Shown here: positions 1 through 13,300 of the stretch, piece after piece
Numbering within the stretch: position 1 is the first letter of the stretch
Layout of the letters: every line of letters begins with the position of its first letter
Assembly (NCBI GenBank): GCA_947034895.1
Contig: OX344761.1
Location: forward strand, 77,995,839 to 78,059,838
Origin: Rhytidiadelphus loreus
Lineage: Eukaryota; Streptophyta; Bryopsida; Hypnales; Hylocomiaceae
Direction: 5' to 3'
Length of the DNA: 64,000 nucleotides
Made by a program: the position numbers and the translations under genes
Notes under the pieces: model-generated
What the model saw: only the letters and a program-made list of their open reading frames with translations
Told to the model about the DNA's origin: nothing
Database searches by the model: none

Positions 1-27
1 GTGGATGCAATAACGGACATATTGATG
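1..27 (+). other. possible exon end at window edge
   Basis: The first 27 bases are followed by GTAAGT, a near-ideal plant splice donor, so the window may open inside the last part of an exon of a plus-strand gene. The stretch is too short to translate meaningfully and no product can be named. It could equally be a chance donor-like sequence. Confidence 0.2.
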
Positions 28-170
28 GTAAGTTAGTCACGATACACATTCATGTTCTTTCACATCTGAAAACTTTCCAGATTACCTGCTTGCTATGTTA
101 GTTTCTCAGATTGATTTTACCATGGAAATGATAAGGTTGAATTAAGTAAGATATAGTTTGGTAACGTATA

Positions 171-741
171 CTCCCTTTGTCCCAAAATGAACCTGTTTGA
201 CAAAATGTTCCAGATTAAGGCTAAAAATAACTTTTTTAAGACCCATTTCGTAGAGTAGAGTTTAGGTAGAGTTTATTATACTCTTAGTGTCCTGCAAACA
301 TCGACTTTAGAAGCCTTTTTCAAAGTGCAGTTTTAAATTATTGAAAAGTAGAATTTTTTGGGCATTTTTAAATAGCACCAGTGGGCATATAGTTGTTGAG
401 TGTGAGGTTATAATTTTATGGGCATTTAGAATAAGCCAAAGCCTATGTGTGGACCTCAATATTGACTCCAAAAGTTTCTTTTCCTTCAATTAGACAATAC
501 TCAAAGAGATGCAAAAAATAAAATTGAGCAATGTTGATTGACCCCTTGAAATATTTCATGTGTCTTTTGATTGATGATTGAGTGGATGGAGGGGGAGCTA
601 TTCCTCAAAATTGTTTTGTTGATCCTAGAGAGCAATAAAAAATTGGATTTGACCAATTTACAACATCACAAATGCAATAGGAAGATCATTTTGGGACAAA
701 AAATTAGAGCCAACAAGAAGATCATTATGGGACGGAGGGAG
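171..741. mobile_element. Stowaway-like MITE (Tc1/mariner type)
   Basis: The left end reads CTCCCTTTGTCCCAAAATGA and the right end, reverse-complemented, CTCCCTCCGTCCCATAATGA, an almost perfect terminal inverted repeat. Both ends are bordered by TA (169-170 and 742-743), the Tc1/mariner target duplication. CTCCCTCCGTCCC is the classic Stowaway terminus in plants. The 571-bp interior is AT-rich and has no coding capacity; a second partial copy of the right-end motif (GATCATTTTGGGAC) lies about 45 bp inside the right end. The element sits between two copies of a motif ending ATAGTTTGGTAAC. Confidence 0.85.
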
Positions 742-3585
742 TAAGATTTTACCATATTATAGTTTGGTAACAGACAATTGGTTAGCTTTTGTTTGCAACA
801 TTGAAGAAGTGATTTCAATAATGCAATATTAGGCCTGAAAGAACGGGTCTATGACCACAGAGTTACTTCAAAACCCTTATCTCTTCACTCTATGCTCCCA
901 TTTTGTGTCTGTTTATGAAGAAAAAATAAATCTATATTTATGTTTTCAGAGATGAAATCACAAGCTTTCTTTACATTGTAAATCTCTTTCTTTAAAACTG
1001 TAAATAATTTAGAGAAAACTTGAAACAATCGTGAATTTTGGAGGAAAAAAAATATAGAAAATTCATATCAAGTACACGGTACACTTTAAAAAACACAATC
1101 TGATGTCTTCACCGCATGTGTTTAAAATAGAGTTTAAAAAATCAGGGCGTGAACCAGAGTTGTGGGGCATTCTATAATTAGAAAAGAAGTGGACTTGTAA
1201 TTACAGGCTCAAAGTTGTAGTCTGGATGTTTTTGTGGTTTGAAGGAATTTCAAAAATGGTGAATTCTATATTGTATGGAAGTCTGCAAAGTGATGAGCCT
1301 CTTGCGGTATGCAATTCGAACATGGAAAAGTATATTTCGGTGGGTTTTTAGGAGAGTGCTATGTGTTGCAATATTGTGTATGGCTTATTAGATAGTTGAG
1401 CTGTTCCCCAACAGATGCTTCATTCATGCTGCCCTTTCTCCTTCCTTTTGCGCTATAGTGATTCAGTTCCAGCATCTCCAAGCTCCGAGTTCATTGTTTC
1501 AAAAACATGACGAGTCAATTGTCCATGTGTTTCAAAAAACAAAAAACAAAAAAAACATGACGACTGTTAGATTTCAGGTCGTATGAACGCTTGGAACTGC
1601 TAAATCAAAGTTCATATTATTGGGAACTGTTGATACAAGATCATGTAGTATCTGGTTACAAGTTGTGTATGACGTTAATTTTTAGTCTTCACATGATTCT
1701 CTTACTCCGATTGAAGGCGTATTTAGCTTGAGAAAGGATTCAAGCACTGGGTAACTCTCTTATTATACTTGCCTCGGAACTTATTATTGCTGTCATTTTA
1801 GACTCCAAATAGTGTTAGAAAGTGTCACAAATCCTTAGTTGTGTATCTTAGAAGTGTAAATTTCTAAGACTCGTACAATCCTCATGCTGCGATACTGATT
1901 TCTTTTCACTACAGCCTGCAAAAGACTTGATTTTGATGATCATCGTCTTGGATCATTCCATAGCTTTAGCAATACCTTTGATGAGTATTGTCAGCAACCT
2001 TTTTCCCACTATAGGATAACCTTAAGTGTAAATTTGGCTGCAAATTTGAAGTAATAAAGCTGCATGAAATAGTAACTTCAAGTGGGTATCAATAGTTGAT
2101 CAATTATCATCATGAAATTCACCAGCGATTCTCAAGAAGACTACCCTATGCTCAGGTCAGATTTGTTAAAAAATAATTCAAAAAATAATTTAATATGGCA
2201 CATAATGAAATTTTCAGAAAAAATAATGTTGCATAATTGAGTAGTGTAGAAATTATTAATAAAAATAATTAGTATCCTAAAAAAAACATGATGAAAAATG
2301 AAAAATAATATACATACCAAGGTGATTGCTTAATAGATGTAAAAAAACATCCATAGAATACATAAGCTTATTAAGGTTAGTTCTTTTCCCCCCTTCGAAG
2401 AGAGACTATGTTCATTAAAAGAGATTGAAAACTTAACCAATCTGTACTACTAAAGATCACAAAAGATTTAGTAACTAGTCCTTATACTAAGCTAGGATGA
2501 CCTTGTTACTAAAGGTTATGAAAGATTTGGTAAAGCCCTAAGTACCACGGTAAAACTATGAGGAGGTTATGAAATATTCCAAATCTTGTGAAATAAAATC
2601 CCAATTATTCTAAATTGAGTTAATGAAAGGATATTCAACCCTCAAAGAAATGATTTCGTATAGGGATCAAGCCTAAGTGAAGAATCAAGATCCCAACAAG
2701 AAGTGATCACGTCTCTGAATTCTGGATCCAAATCATGTGGTAATTCAAGCCGGGCTCCATTAAGGATAGTATCTTAGAGTTTCATTACAATACGGAAGGT
2801 TTTCAAATGGAATGTACCTTTGGGTTCATCAATTCGTGTGGCCGCAAGCACAATCGCATGAGTGAAACTCGAGGCAGGAGAACTACTCTTGAACGTCTAT
2901 TTTATTGATAAATCTGAGTTTCAATGCCTACGCTAAAAGAGTATCCCACACAAAATGAAGCTCAGCGGTTCTCCAAAACGTCAACTGTATGAAATCTTGA
3001 AATAGTGACCCTGAAAACTGGCACCAATATGGTGCCCCAGTGGAATGATAACCCAATATCTACTATACAAGCAGGTCTCCTGCAGTACCTGAGATCTGAA
3101 TACTCTGCTGTCGAGTCCGTTAAAATGAGAAGAAGCTACTGATATCCGATAGATCAACTAATGATAGCCATAACCTTTGTCAGGATCTCGGAGGTAGAGA
3201 ATATGCCGATGTCCGCATTCCAACCACAACACAAGGAATAGTGGGTTTCAGAGTAGCCACGTCCATCATTGGACAGAACATGTGGCCACACCCTTCAACA
3301 ACATTTGAAGTTCGCACCCAATAGGTAACGGTTTTCAACGTCGAACTCTACAATCGTGATTGGAGACTCATCTTGAAGCTTCCAATGGTGAAGACTCATC
3401 TTTGAAAATTAAGAAAAGATGGTCACACACTGCTTTTTCCCCCTCCTATTGATCCTCTCATTCCAGCGTTGGAAGCAATCAACACTGAGTGTCATGCCTT
3501 CAAAACTACTCTGAAATGCACAAATAATAGCCAGTTTACTCTTTGCCAAAAAGAATTTCAGGAGTCTAATTGGAGGAAGATCACA
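742..3585. other. intergenic, no clear gene
   Basis: AT-rich DNA without a convincing open frame. A short open stretch on the plus strand at about 1914-2054, preceded by a polypyrimidine tract and CAG, could be a terminal exon of an upstream gene, but nothing recognisable is encoded. The part from about 2640 to 3585 is less AT-rich than the rest and lies directly downstream of AP5B1, so it may hold its 3' UTR or an unrecognised exon. Confidence 0.4.
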
Positions 3586-6500
3586 CTACCTTGACATGAC
3601 CAAAGCTTCAAGAAACTCATCCACATGGGCTAGGCATGGCCAGTGGTCCGTGCGAATGCGAACAAGGGTAGACCAGTCCGAAACTTCCATCCGAAGCAGC
3701 AAGTGGTACCGCGGAGGGAGGAAAATGAGTACATAAAAACACCCCAAGCCACCCTTGCTGCCCACTTCAGGGGCCATCGTTCGCAAATTAGCATTACCCG
3801 AGCTTTGCTCGACTCGATCCTTGGAATCTTCCAACCTGAGAATGACGTCGCGGCCGCCTGGCCAATCTCGGTCTGAAGGCTCTCCTCCAGGGTGAAACGA
3901 GAACTCTTCCTCTAAGAAAACAGGATGATGCAACATCCCTCCATCTTTCACCATACTAATCAACGAGTTTCCACTAACCGCAACTATGAAGGGACCCAGC
4001 CATTGCTCCATTGCACCCACAATGCGATCTGCCTGTCCTTCCAGAAGCTTCACACTCTCTGAGCCCTGAATTGATACCCCGGGTTTGGACTCTGCATTTT
4101 TCAAAGGAAATGTCTCAGTGCCTAAGCGGCCAGGGCCACTGCAAGCCTCGAACAGGGCTTTGTAAAGAGAGAACAGATACTCAGGCTGGTCACAGCGAGG
4201 GAGATTTTGAGGAAGGAGTGGTTTCTGGAATAGATTTTCAATTCCAACTGGAATCGAGTCAAGCTGACCTTGGACGGTATGTCCATCTTCATCTGAGAAC
4301 ACGATGTGTGCATCCACAAGGGTAGGAACTGGTTGCTTAGGTTCAAGTTCCACAACAACTGTCTCACTGTAGACGACAGCTTCGTCGTCTTTCGAACCCT
4401 CAAGAAGTAGAACATGGTGATCAGGGTCATCATCGGAATCCTCATGAAAAACTTTGCTCTTACCTTTGCTATTCAACTTTTGATCAGCTTCCGTAATTAC
4501 CGATGTGGGACTTTCCGTCCCTGGAGTTCGCCAAGATCTATTTTTGGGAGGTTCACTGAGAAGAAAGGGAACATGCACTGATGGTATTGGTCCGTATAGC
4601 CCAGTAGTAATGAAAGAGATTACCACTGCATATATTGCAGGCCACGATCCAGGATCGTTGCTAGAATCTGACAAACCCTCAGATTCTGCCAGCAAGCGCA
4701 GGAGCACTTCACCCAGAAACCGAGATGTACACCGAACAGTAATCTTCACCCCAAAGCCATTACGGTAGTCGGGAATCTCCTCAAAATGTTGCCTTAATAT
4801 GCCTAGAATAGTAGAAGTCCTTGCATCCATTACGCGTGGAACGGCGTCAGATGGTCTCCCATTCTTTTCCTTGGTTTTGATTTCCGACTCCTGAACAATG
4901 ACAGCAACCTTCTCATTCTGGGCCCCAGGGGTGACCTTTTTCTTAACTTCATCATTTGCTGCCTCCTTGAGCTGATCACTGACCTCCTCCACAACTACTT
5001 CGGGCACCGGGAACCCCAGGTTCAAATCCGTGAAGCCTCCATCTACACCCGTCTGGAACGTGTTGTACAGCACCAAAGACCACGAATGTCGAACAAGTAA
5101 TGTGCTTTCCCTCGTCAGTTTCACATAATCAGCAACTTGGAGCTGTCAAGAAAAATCAAGAGTATGTCAACAATCTGAAAACTAGAATGAAAACACACCC
5201 TGAGAATTGAGAAGAATTCCTGATTGAACTGTGGTCACTAATAGAAACTATTCCAGCGCGATGAAGATATCTTTGGCAGACGACAGGGTAGCTCCAAGAT
5301 CAGCCGCTTTAATTTTGACCAATACTCAACCTATAGCTTTACAAGCCACATTTACATCCAACCACTCAGACAAGATCGTGACACCAACTCGAAAATGGAA
5401 AGCTCACCTGCGTCGCTTGACTGCTAGGATGAGAAGAGACGGAGTTATACTGAGAAGCATTAGCATCTTCGATTCCCTTGTCTCCATAGCCCAAAATCCT
5501 ACGAAGAGGATCTCCCGGAATGCTGATAAGCATTCTCAAGTACAACCTAGTAATGCCAATTTCCATATCAGTATACAGAAGGCAGGCAGCCCAAATTCAG
5601 GATCTACAATAAGCGAACCCATGATTTCTACAATTTTTAATACTGATACAAAGCAGTACAAATTATGACGCAAAAGCAAGAATCACAGAAATTTATTTCT
5701 TGGAAGGACTAGTCATCTGAATAATAACTCACTAAAAGTGATATGAATCCTGTAATGCAAGAATGTCTCGGAATACGAAATACTCCAATTGTAAGAACTC
5801 GGTAGTCTCGACCTATCTGATCACGACTCCTCGACCTATTTCCAGCCAGAGATCATCAATTCAAATATGAATACATCCAAACATAACTAGTTCGAGTGGT
5901 ACACACCTGGCAGTGTCACGACCATCCAGATCTGGGAAAAACCTACACATGAATGTGAGCAGCTGGACAAGTCCATGAAAACCTCGTGAGCTCTGGTGGT
6001 GCATGAGAACCTTGCAACAGATCCCGAGCACCTGTGATCCATACCCAGCTGATTGTCAGAAGTTTACGGCTACGTCATTCAATTAAAGGATTCTATCTCA
6101 CTAGTTGCTGCTACGATACTTCTGGGGCATCTTCAAATATTCCTCAAGCTGACAGGAATAACATGCGCCAATATTCAGAATTTGTTGAGAAAAATCCGGA
6201 CAGGTGAAAATGCAAGCGCTCTAAGAAGATTGTGGTCACAATATGCATATATTGTGAAAACAAAATACATACTAAAGCTCAGAGAAGGAATGCATGGCGG
6301 TTACCTGGTTTCCTCGATGCCAGAGCCGCAAGCCCCCATCGCCCTTGTCTTCTTCGACTCGCTTTCTTATGTACAGGGTGAGAAGCTCCAAAAGTCGGGC
6401 TGGGGGGATGCTTTTGTTCTCCGCAATTCGCTCGAGAAGAGGGAAATAAGCGGGAAGGTTCCGAGTAGGGGCCAGTTGGGGCAGCAAATCGTCATTGAAA

Positions 6501-9083
6501 GTGCGCAGAAGATGCTCACCTAAACTATGATGCGGCTCACAAACCAATAGCTGATCCACAAGCTTCAGTATATTTGGAATGAGGGTGAGAATTTTAAGAG
6601 CCATTTGTACAAGGATGAGTTGTATAGTACAGAATAGAGGTGACTTGGTGAATTTGCCAATATCTGCGTCAGGAGATGACCCCTTGTGCGGAACAGCAGC
6701 AGTGAGGAAATTATGCAAGACGAAGAACGTGATCTGCGTTTCTGTGCTGGATGGAGGCAGCCACGTGAAGGACGACAAACACAACAAGCCTTCATCCAGG
6801 ATTTTGCTTGCAGCGTCTGCGGGCGCTGCACTCATTTTCAAAACCTTGAAAATGCCCATGGAAACGTCACCCTCACTCTTGACCATACCATCTTCACTTG
6901 GGAGCTGAGCTGCGCATTGTGCCAGAGTCTCCAGCTTCAACGCCTGCAAGGCAAGCGGGTCATACATACGAGGATACAAACCTGGTGCCTCTGGTGCAAT
7001 AATCGAGGTTCCCAATTTCCGCTCCTTCGCTAACCCCAGCAACCAATGCAAACCAAGCAACCGAATCGGAAGAGGCTGCTGGCCTTCACGGCACAGAGTT
7101 GCCAAACGCTTCACGATCGCATCCTCTACCCCTTCAAAAGCTCTCATGAACTGCGTGTACGTCACCAGCACCACGTGGATCATCACTGGATTGTATGCGT
7201 ACAACAAACTGGATACCGTGGGCCTCAAGAGAGACCCGTGAAGTTCAAGTGCATTTGCAATGTTCACGAAACGGGTAACAAATTCCAGCATTCCGAACTC
7301 TGTCAATAGGTACAGGTTCTGCAAAATGTATGCCACCGCTCGTTTGAACTCTTTGATGCTCCCTGAAAAGCACAAACGAATCAGACACATCGAAACAAGA
7401 CATACATGCATTTTCATATGATAAATTCACCAAGTGAATGACGCCTACAATGGTTGCAAACAGACCAAATTAAAGGTACATGCCCCAATTCCACTTGGCT
7501 CCATAAACTATACATCTATAATTTCACTCAATGCCATTTAAGTAGCAATCTTGAACGCATGAAAATTACCACATGCTAAGATTCCATTTGTGCAAAGTGC
7601 CTCGGTCTTAGTATTCTCATGAACCACTTTAAGGAGTCAGTCAGAATAAGTATAATCCAGTGATTGGTTCAGGAATTCAGAAAAAGCATAATCTAGTGAT
7701 TGGTTTTGGAAAAAATACCATAGCGACTTTAAAATTCATAGGCTAATTCAAAACTAATTCATAACTAATTGAATGCAAATCCAAATTACAAAAAGACTTA
7801 CATTGCGTTCCATACTTCCATTTGCTCTTGGCAACAACCAAAAATTCTAGATAATTCTCAACACGTGCACTTAAGTTAGATCCTTATTTGAGAGAACTTA
7901 GCTTTGGTCCATCTATCAGGTCACATTCTAGGTCACATAGAATCACCACATTTAGGTCAAATTTTCGGGAAAAAACTGACAAGTACTTGCTGGGAGTTCC
8001 CTTGCGGGGGTAGAGGAAGCTTCTCGACGAGAACTTGATGCATCGTTTAGTGCATTGTTTTAGAAAAGATACCAAGCGGTAGTGACTTTGAAATTCAGAA
8101 CCAATTCCATACAACCCCGAAAATTGTGAAATGACCGGCATTGTGTTCCATGTGCTCATGGCAACAACCTACGATTTTTTTAAATGATTCTCACCACGAC
8201 CACATCGGCCAGATCCTTATTGGCACGGTTTAAAACTTACCTTTCATCCTACCATTCAAGTCCACGGAGTCACCACATCCAGATGAAATTTTGCAGTAGC
8301 ACCCACACTCGTACCTGCGGAGAGTTCCTTTGCAGGAATAGATGCCGCTTCTTGACGAGGACTAGAACCAGTGAGGTACGACGGCACCGAGAAAGGGACC
8401 AACGGAATGGTAATCGACAGAAAAGAATGCGTTCCAACCAATCTCGACTTCCCCGTATACATATAACACGCCATATTGTGCAAAATCGCCGTCAGAAGCA
8501 ATTTATACGCCTGACTTGCATGCGTCCTCTCGCTCTGACAAAACGCAAACACATGGCCCACGCACAAATTCAACAAGCACGGATGCGCCATCTCGAGCTC
8601 CTTCAAGCACTCACACGCCGTCGCACGAACATGCCGATCAACAGCGTAATTCGTCCGGCTCACAAACCCTAGCAAAACCTCCACGAGCGTCTCAAACGAC
8701 CCCGTCGCAGTGTGCACCGCGTCGACATCAATCGCTACCGTCGTCACCATCACCATCACCTGCTCCTTGAGGCCATACGTGATCACCACTCCGTCCACCT
8801 GTAACCCTAAAATACTCTTCAAAGACTCCACCAGCAGGGCGACTCCTGCCGGCGCGTCGTCCTCTCCAAGTAGCGCGCTTCCATTCTCCTCGAGGAAATT
8901 GAATAACGGAGCCTTGAGAGGATACTCTTTCTTCGTGATGCTCTGTAACGCTTGGTCCACGATTGTTAGACCCGGCCATGATGTCAACCATTTTTGTTGT
9001 AACTCGGACGAAGCTTTGAAGTCGAGGAATAGCTGCTCCCAGTCCGCCACTCCCAGGAGCTTCCCGCTCCCTTTCTCCGTCAT
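3586..9083 (-). CDS. AP5B1: AP-5 adaptor complex beta subunit, complete gene
   Basis: Five exons: 9083-8315, 7362-6305, 6031-5907, 5546-5408 and 5142-3586; all junctions are GT-AG and in phase, giving 1215 aa, slightly longer than the roughly 1100 aa of flowering-plant AP5B1. The frame runs 62 codons further upstream to 9269, but the start at 9083 was chosen because the next residues (WEQLFLDF) match the plant N-terminus. Landmarks are ALELHGSLLRP and AFEG in exon 2, VLGICCKVLMHHQSSRGFHG in exon 3, RLYLRMLISIPG in exon 4 and the signature RIRTDHWPCLAHVDEFLEA at the C-terminus. Residues about 745-805 form a charged low-complexity insert. AP-5 is a late-endosomal adaptor working with SPG11/SPG15-type partners in retrieval from endolysosomes; the beta subunit is its large alpha-solenoid. 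A donor-like AAG|GTAGTG overlaps the stop, so an extra short exon cannot be fully excluded. Confidence 0.92.
7700..8035 (-). repeat. decayed duplicate of the AP5B1 exon 1/intron 1 junction
   Basis: This part of AP5B1 intron 1 resembles the segment about 329 bp further along (8060-8360), which contains the 3' end of exon 1 and its splice donor. Shared blocks in the same order are GGCAACAACC (7830 and 8160), TAGATCC/CAGATCC, TCACCACAT, the donor region GTAC (7983 and 8311) and the exon-end segment next to it. The copy keeps a GT in the donor position. It is probably an old tandem duplication that no longer codes, though an alternative exon cannot be excluded. Confidence 0.6.
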
Positions 9084-9436
9084 TGAACTCCTTAGATCGA
9101 CGAGATGATGATGCCTGAGGTTGTTAAACCTATCGTTGGAATCGCCATTGATCAAGGAATGCGATGCAATGCATCGTGTAATCGGAAGAGACGAAGTTAG
9201 GGATTGTTTAAGGAAGGATTGGATCGGATTGTGGTGCGACAGGATTGCCTTTGGAGCGAAGACGGACAAGCGCAGTTGGAGAAGGAAGTTTGGAGTGAGA
9301 GCTTAGAAAGAAAAGAAATACTCAATAAAGATAAAGATTAATAAGACGAGAAAGAATTAGACAAAATCTAAACGTTAAAGATAAATTCCAATGATGACCT
9401 ATAAGTTGGAAATAGTTTTGGTGAGTGCCCTTTGGG

Positions 9437-10320
9437 GTTTCTATACTTGACAAATATAGGGTTCACCTCCTGACCATTGTGTGTATTTGAAGCCACGGAT
9501 GAAATTGAAGCTATGATCAAAATGATGAAATGAAGTCAAAACTAAAGTGTTGAAATGAAGCCAAGGACAAAAATGGTGAAATGAAGTCAATAAAAATAAC
9601 GGGATGTCAAAGTCATACAACTAAAATTGAAGTCCACATAAAATTCATTGTCTTTCAATTGAGAGAGTTAAATTTTTTTGGGGGAAAACCAATGGGAACC
9701 TTTACAGTTCAATTAATTTCCAAGACAAAGTCTAGAAAATTTGGAATTTAAGAAAAAAATGAGAAGGTTAAAACTAGTTCTTGAGGCAATCAATGGGACT
9801 TATGAAAACATGTACAAAGTAGGTCTACTTTAATTTGCAACTATAGGGGTTGAACTTTGAGAATTGAATGTCTTTTCAATTGAGGGAATTAAAAAGTTTT
9901 TTGAAGGAACCAATGGAAAATTTTGGGGTTCAATTAATTTGAGGGCAAAGGCCACAAAACTTTTAGAGAAGCCATGACAAAAATGATGGAATGAAGCTAG
10001 GATGAATACAATGGCATTTTGAAGTTCCACAACTAAAATTGAAGTCTATAGAAAATTCAATGTCTTTTCAATTGAAGGAGTTCAAAAGTTTTTTGAAGGA
10101 ACCAATGGGAACCTTTGGGTTTGATTTATTTCCAAAACAAAGCTAAAAATATTTGGATTGGATTATTATTTTTGAATGAGAGCATTAAAAGATTCTTAAA
10201 GCAACCAATGGGACTAACAAAAATGAATGGAATGTAGGAACATAATATAAGATCCATTATACAATCATGGGGGCAACATCTTTGGCGTTTTTGTATTGAC
10301 AAATATAGGGCCCAACATCA
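9437..10320. repeat. degenerate tandem repeat upstream of AP5B1
   Basis: A phrase of the type (GAA)ACCAATGGGAACCTTT followed by a TTCAATTAATTTCC-like segment recurs near 9685, 9905 and 10100, with a further ACCAATGGGA at 10203. The array is framed by two copies of a TTGACAAATATAGGG motif at about 9448 and 10295. Units are a few hundred bp and diverged. No coding potential is seen. Confidence 0.6.
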
Positions 10321-13300
10321 ACCATTGGTCAACATACACTTCTAACATATCAATATCATGAGTTTACAGTTGCCAAAACTTTCATATCAACTAAAGTCTA
10401 GAAACTTCTAGCATTAATAAAAAAAAGTCTATAACTATTTTTCCAAACTTCATTTTGTAACTATCTATAAATATAATATTTTGTATTCATTTTTAGAGAT
10501 GTGATTACATACCTTCTACTAGTGAAACTTTTTACATTTTGCAATTACCATGATTTTTGAATGAGAAGTGAAACAATTCTTATGGAATGCAATATATGCT
10601 CAAGAAATATGCCATTCTAATGTAGAACATCATCGTGCAACTCTTTTATAATGTCATTCAAAATTTTAAAATCAACACTTCATGTTTTCAAGTTCATTTT
10701 TTCAAATTGTTAATCAATATTTTAGAAAAATATTGTAATCTTAATCCCTAAAGTCCTAAGACTATCCCCTGGAGGAACTCTAAAAAGGTCTATACATGTA
10801 CCTGTTAATTTTTTTCATGGTAGGAAAATTGACTATTTGGGGGGGAATATAAGTTTTATTTCAATTGGTGCTTGAGAACAAAAGTTATCCTACAATGCAC
10901 CCAAATAAGTGAAGGCAACAACAACAAAATATTGAATTATTAATTTTTTTTTTTGTAATAGATTATATTTTTGTCTATGTAGAAAGATTTGATTCATTCG
11001 ATTTGAATAAGTAATGTGAAAATTATGAAACTTCTTGTTTTTCATGCAATCTTAGCAAATTCTTGAGAAAATAACATATTAATATATCCATTTTTAACTC
11101 GATTTCAACAATTTAAAAAAAATAAAAAGATGCATGGTTTAGATTTTTTTCTACAACAATCTCACCATAGGGATTAGCGTGTCTCAATTCCATCTTAGAA
11201 TTATTAACAATTTAGTTTTTCTTCCTATCTAGTACCTCTTTTGATTTAACAAGTTTTTAAAGAATGAAAATTTTAGGGGATTTCTTGATTAATTTGGCAA
11301 AATCTCAACTCAATTCTTCAACATAAAAAATTTAAATTCACAATTTGAAGTACAATAATTTTAATTTAAGAGGATTCAAAGTCTAATAATCTTGTTTTCT
11401 TCACTTTAAACGCTTATATCTTGTGATTGGTACAATCAAAGTTTTTAAAATTTCTTCCAAACATTCTCATACAATAATAGTAAAAGATTCTAATATGGTT
11501 GAATATGCAAAAGAAACAAATGTTAAATTTTTTGTTTGTTTGCATTGAAGATGACAATTTTTAGTGTTTTTTGACATAAAAATGGCTTTGGCACTTTAGA
11601 AGCTACCTTCTAAAACTACCCCCTTAGTTGTTTTTTGACCCAAGACTACTTCAAAGTACTCAAATCCAGAGCAAGGCTAAAATCTTCATCTATATTTATT
11701 CATCAACAAATCCAACTATAAGATTAATTAATTATTAGAGTACATGCTCCTATAATTTCACAATAAGAAACCTTACCAATTGCAAGATCATGATGCTTGA
11801 ATTTCAAAAAGAAGTATTTTCAACTCTTCCCAAATGGTTAGGTTTCATCTTTCAAAAAAATTTACACAAAAATGTGTAGATCCTTGCAACTTATTTCTCT
11901 CTACAATATATTGAAGAAATAAGTTGGAAATATATATAAAAAATTTCAACAAGAAAATTTCATATTCATGCTTGAAAAAAATAGTACTAAGTAGAATGAA
12001 GTAGACTACAATACAAAATACTAAATCATTGAGAATTTAGTCATGAAATTGAAAAATGCCATTGTAATGTTGTAATCTACATCCAAAGATTTTAATTTAT
12101 TTGAAAATATTCAAAATATTCAAAATAAAGGACTTTGAAGTTTAATTTAGAGTAGATATTCTATAATTGCCTACAAACTAAAACTCCTCATAATTTTCAT
12201 CTCATAAATTAAAATGGAATGATTCAAAGCCTTCCTTTTATACACAAATCTAGGAAACCAAGTTCAAATTTTTATTTCTTAAGAAAGTCATTTTTTTAAG
12301 TTGCCCAAGGAGCAATAGAACCTACAATTCATACATAACTTTTTAATATGTAGTCAAAACTTATGAAAATTGTTGCCCCTAAAAGCTACTTCTTGATCAC
12401 ATGTTGTGTCAAAATTTTAAAGAAAAAAAATGAAAATTTCGTTTGTAGTGAATTGCCAAAAATATCTATGCTGCCAAAAAATATTTGGGACTTTAGGAGT
12501 TACAGTAAATATAAATGTAATTTCCAATAGAAATCTAATGCTTTCTAGACTTCAATATCCATGTGAAAAGTCCCATTGCCAATGTCTCTCAATGTGAAAA
12601 TGAGGCCCTAAAACCTATAGTAGGGCATCACTAGTAGTGCAGAGACTAATAAAGCTATAGTTAATTTTCAATTCATTTTAGATCATTATGTGGAAAAAAA
12701 TAAAGAACTTAGAAGCAAACATCTTCACAAGAATTATTTTTGCCTATGATATTGTTCTTAGGTAAAATAAAATAAATTGAAAAACACTTAAAGGCAAGAC
12801 AAAATGTTAAAGACACACGCTTACCAATTTAGATTAAAAAAATTTGATTTCATCAATTCATTTAATTATTAGACTTCCACATTGTTCAAAAAACAATGCA
12901 TATGACTTCTCCACTTCCTTCTCCATTTTAATATAATATTGTACAATAATTTATGTAAAGGATGAAGAGGTTGGTCAATCTCAACTTACTTGATCGACTT
13001 TATTTTGTACATTATCTTTCAAAGAATGTACTATTTGACACTAAATCTTAAATTCTTGACCAACATAGAAATGAAAAAAATTGCACTAATTGTCAATTCA
13101 AGGTTTAGGTGTTCAAACCTTGATGCTTTTACATTTCATTAGTTCTTTCATGTGTTCTACAATATTTTTTTCACATTTCAAACGGAATTACAAAATCATT
13201 TGGATCAGTAAAAAAGTTGAGTTTCAAATATATACTAAAGTATACATATTGAAATCTAATTGTTTATCATGTAACTAGATGCTACAAAAACACATCTTTA

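Noticed and set aside
3643..4768. Several plus-strand frames of 77-104 codons
   Set aside because: Antisense shadows of AP5B1 exon 5, whose plant-conserved residues lie on the minus strand.
6053..8672. Plus-strand frames of 84-162 codons, some Arg-rich
   Set aside because: Antisense shadows of AP5B1 exons 1 and 2 and adjoining introns.
9084..9269. 62-codon N-terminal extension of AP5B1
   Set aside because: The frame is open to 9269, but the extension has no resemblance to AP5B1 N-termini. The Met at 9083 fits the family start, so I treat it as 5' UTR.
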